Shown: piece by piece, positions 61,818 through 64,000 of the stretch | Layout: every line of letters begins with the position of its first letter | How positions within the stretch are numbered: the stretch's first letter is position 1 | Source of the DNA: Streptomyces roseirectus | GTDB lineage: Bacteria > Actinomycetota > Actinomycetes > Streptomycetales > Streptomycetaceae | Length of the DNA: 64,000 nt | Assembly (NCBI RefSeq): GCF_014489635.1 | Contig: NZ_CP060828.1 | Location: forward strand, 9,164,001-9,228,000 | Direction: 5' to 3' | Made by a program: the position numbers and the translations under genes | The notes under the pieces: model-generated | Told to the model about the DNA's origin: nothing | The model's input: only the letters and a program-made list of their open reading frames with translations | Databases searched by the model: none

Positions 61818-64000
61818 TCAGGCCGCTTCGGTGAAGCCGGTGCTGGTCAGGTCCTGCTCGTGCAGGGGAGCGAAGTCGACGTCGAGTCTCGGGTCGTACG
61901 CCTCCGGCTCGATGCCGAGTTCGTGGGTGGAGTACTCGCCGAACCGTTTGATGCGTTCGGTCAGGTACGGGGAGATGTGGGCCAGGTCCTCGGGGTCGAT
62001 CTCCCATCCCTCCTCCAGCGGTTGGCGGACGATCTCGGCGATGTCCAGGGCGTTGTGGAAGATGACGGCGTTGGTCAACAAGGCGTTGAACTTCATCGCC
62101 TTCTCCTGCTCGACGGGGTCGTTGTCGGCGATGACGCCCCGGTTGCCGAAGCCGACCCACTGGGAGAACCGGTTGAACGACTCGACCTTGTTCGTCGCCG
62201 CCGTCACCCGCCGACGCAGCGGCGCGTCCGTCAGATACCGCAGCAGCTGCACGGTGCGGATCACACGCCCGACCTCGCGGAACGCGGTGTAGGTGGCGTT
62301 CTTGTGGGAGCCGGAGCGCAGCCGCTTCAGCAGCGTCGCCGATGAGATGACGCCCTCGCGGACGGAGACGGCCACCCGCATCGGGTGCCGGAACTGGGAC
62401 TCGATCAGGTCTAAGTCGATGACGTTCTTGCCCGGCTCGCCGAACAGGGCGTCGATGTGCACGTACTCGGTGGTCTTGGACGGCCGGTAGAAGACCAGGC
62501 CCTTCCAGTTCCTGATCCTGGGCATCAGGTCGAAGCCCAGCAGGTGGGCGAGGGTGAAGACAGGCAGGGACTGGCCCTGCGTATCCGCGTGCACGGTGGT
62601 GGGCTTGACCTCGGAGGCGTTCTTGAGCAGACCCTCGATGATGTAGACGGCCTCCCACACCCCGCACGGGATGAAGTGCGTGAACAGCGCGATGTAGGTG
62701 TCCGAGATGTGGTGGTAGGCGATGCCGCCCGGCTTGCCGTACCGCACGGACGTCTCGGCGAGCAGGTTGTCGAGGTAGGTGTCCATGTGCGTGCCGTCGG
62801 CGGCCACCGCGGTGCCGTCGCCCCACGCTTGCGAGATGTCCAGGCGGGCATGGGCGTTGACCAGGTCGGCGATGGCCTCGTTGAGCAGCACGAGGGAGAA
62901 GTGCCGGTTCGCCACGTACGCCAGTTCGTGCCCGCTCACGCCCGGGATGTGCCGGGCCGCCTCGTACGGGCCCATGTTGGTGCCCTTCACGAAGGTGGTG
63001 AGCACGTACCGGCCGAACGGGTCGGCGAGCTTCGGGTCGTGGCCCGAGGGCGGGCCGAAGCGGCGCCACCACTCCACCCAGTACGCGGTCCGCGCACAGA
63101 TGCCGATCAGCGTGCGCTCCGGCATCCGCGCCTTGACCTGCTGCTCCAGCCGCTTCGCCGACGGGCGTTGCCCCTCCGAGCGGTGCGCCTTGAGCGACGG
63201 GATGCCGGTGGACGGGTCGATCACCAGGCTCTCGTTGTCCGGGTACCCGGCGTCGGCCGCCGCCGCGGCGGCCCGCAGCCGGTCCTCCAGTTGACGGCGG
63301 AAGACCCCGGCGTCGAAGCCGGCGGCCTCGCCCTCGTCCTCGGCGAGCCCGATCTCCACCAGGTACGCGGGCAGCTCCTCCTCGACGCCCTTCCAGGCGA
63401 GCAGCTGCTTGGACCAGTCGCCGTACTCATCCGACCCGGCCACCGCCACATCACCGGTGCGCAGTTCCTCGGCGAGGTAGGTGAACACCATCGCCTCGAA
63501 GTGCCGGCGCACGAACTGCCCCGGCCGCGTCCGGTCGACCACGGCCTTCTGCCAGTTCTGCGTGGCGAAGGAGATGCCGACCGCACGGCCGTCCTCACCG
63601 AGCGCGCTGATGTACTCGCCGCGGGCCGCCTGGTGGCGGCGGGCGTGCGCGAGCGCGGCCAGCACGGTGCGGTCCTCCGAGGTCGCGGCGAACTCCAGCT
63701 TCCCGGCCAGGTCGAACATCAGGGCCCGGTCCCGGCCGATCTGCCCGTACAGCAGCACCTCCCAGAAGTTGCCGTGGTGGGCGGAGACCTTCTCGATCTG
63801 CTCGTACTCCCTGGCGAACCCGCCGAACCCCTCCACCGCCCGGGTCACCGTGCCCAGCCCTCCGGCCTGCACCGTCATCGCCTTCAGGAAGGCGGGCACC
63901 ACCGGCGAGACCTTCCCCTCCAACCGCCGCGCGACCTCGTCAGCCGACGCCTGCTCGTCCAGGCCCTGAAGGGCGGTGACTGCCTCGGCGGTCATCGCGG
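61818..64000 (-). CDS. Tn3-family transposase (5' end outside window)
   Basis: The frame is open to the right edge; about 727 codons are visible and Tn3 transposases have about 1,000, so the N-terminal DNA-binding part lies outside (an internal ATG at 63995 should not be taken as the start). The three catalytic regions are present: first Asp in SQAWGDGTAVAADGTHMDTY, second Asp in TVHADTQGQSLPVFTLAHLL, Glu in ATNKVESFNRFSQWVGFGN. NDPVEQEKAMKFNALLTNAV is the well-conserved C-terminal block. The visible part shows no damage. No terminal inverted repeat was recognised inside the window. Confidence 0.9.
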   Translation of the reverse strand, partial: AMTAEAVTALQGLDEQASADEVARRLEGKVSPVVPAFLKAMTVQAGGLGTVTRAVEGFGGFAREYEQIEKVSAHHGNFWEVLLYGQIGRDRALMFDLAGKLEFAATSEDRTVLAALAHARRHQAARGEYISALGEDGRAVGISFATQNWQKAVVDRTRPGQFVRRHFEAMVFTYLAEELRTGDVAVAGSDEYGDWSKQLLAWKGVEEELPAYLVEIGLAEDEGEAAGFDAGVFRRQLEDRLRAAAAAADAGYPDNESLVIDPSTGIPSLKAHRSEGQRPSAKRLEQQVKARMPERTLIGICARTAYWVEWWRRFGPPSGHDPKLADPFGRYVLTTFVKGTNMGPYEAARHIPGVSGHELAYVANRHFSLVLLNEAIADLVNAHARLDISQAWGDGTAVAADGTHMDTYLDNLLAETSVRYGKPGGIAYHHISDTYIALFTHFIPCGVWEAVYIIEGLLKNASEVKPTTVHADTQGQSLPVFTLAHLLGFDLMPRIRNWKGLVFYRPSKTTEYVHIDALFGEPGKNVIDLDLIESQFRHPMRVAVSVREGVISSATLLKRLRSGSHKNATYTAFREVGRVIRTVQLLRYLTDAPLRRRVTAATNKVESFNRFSQWVGFGNRGVIADNDPVEQEKAMKFNALLTNAVIFHNALDIAEIVRQPLEEGWEIDPEDLAHISPYLTERIKRFGEYSTHELGIEPEAYDPRLDVDFAPLHEQDLTSTGFTEAA

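Overview
The window is very GC-rich, with strong third-position GC bias, frequent GTG starts, many ATGA/GTGA overlaps between genes, and actinobacterial gene families (DnaE2/ImuB, SpoIIE-type PP2C, FemX-type VanK, Tat-exported binding proteins). This points to Streptomyces or a close relative. The number of clipped genes and insertion-sequence (IS) relics suggests accessory DNA such as a chromosome arm. No rRNA, tRNA or CRISPR array was seen.

Layout. 1-3.9 kb: the 5' part of a helix-turn-helix (HTH) regulator diverging from a small secreted peptide, a stand-alone LuxR HTH protein, a MerR/short-chain dehydrogenase (SDR) pair with a textbook MerR operator, and a decapitated response regulator. 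3.9-9.9 kb: a compact two-protein iterative polyketide synthase (AT-ACP plus KS-KS0-KR-DH). 10-16.1 kb: a carboxymuconolactone decarboxylase (CMD)-family protein, a TetR regulator, and an imuB-like/dnaE2 mutagenesis cassette. 16.2-21.4 kb: an internally deleted tsaD relic with a GNAT enzyme, fragments of an ABC exporter and a methyltransferase, then a Dpp/Cnt-type binding protein plus fused permease behind a strong Zur-box match.

21.7-38.6 kb: a catabolic island. It has a Tat-exported binding protein, a GntR/FCD regulator, an MmgE/PrpD protein, an Fbp-type ABC importer, acyl-CoA dehydrogenase, a fused enoyl-CoA hydratase/3-hydroxyacyl-CoA dehydrogenase, NDP-forming acyl-CoA synthetase, an alpha/beta-hydrolase without its nucleophile, a CMD-family protein, an SDR and a LigI-like lactonase. 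The same 26-bp promoter/operator stands in front of both operons, so they probably form one regulon. 38.7-42.4 kb: a reactive-sulfur module (persulfide dioxygenase-rhodanese, two more rhodaneses, TauE/SafE exporter, CstR-like repressor) with three matching 18-bp operators.

42.6-50.5 kb: resolvase, antiporter, PP2C and IS5-like relics between a roadblock-like protein, a MarR regulator, a SulP transporter with a divergent MerR regulator and a 24-bp palindrome, and a secreted DUF1996 protein. 50.5-57.6 kb: a rearranged vancomycin-resistance locus (vanX-vanA-vanH, murF, vanK, vanR-vanS). Two divergent promoter modules share a 28/30-identical box, and VanR has lost essential segments while VanS looks whole. 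57.9-64 kb: an ISL3 relic, a broken intradiol dioxygenase, a redox group (NAD(P)-binding protein, azoreductase, FrnE-type DsbA) with an HxlR regulator, and a Tn3-family transposase running off the right edge.

A recurring theme is genes with intact ends but a missing middle or end (tsaD, ABC exporter, tesB, PP2C, vanR, dioxygenase). This is either active decay or an assembly problem. All assignments were made by reading the sequence. No database search was run.
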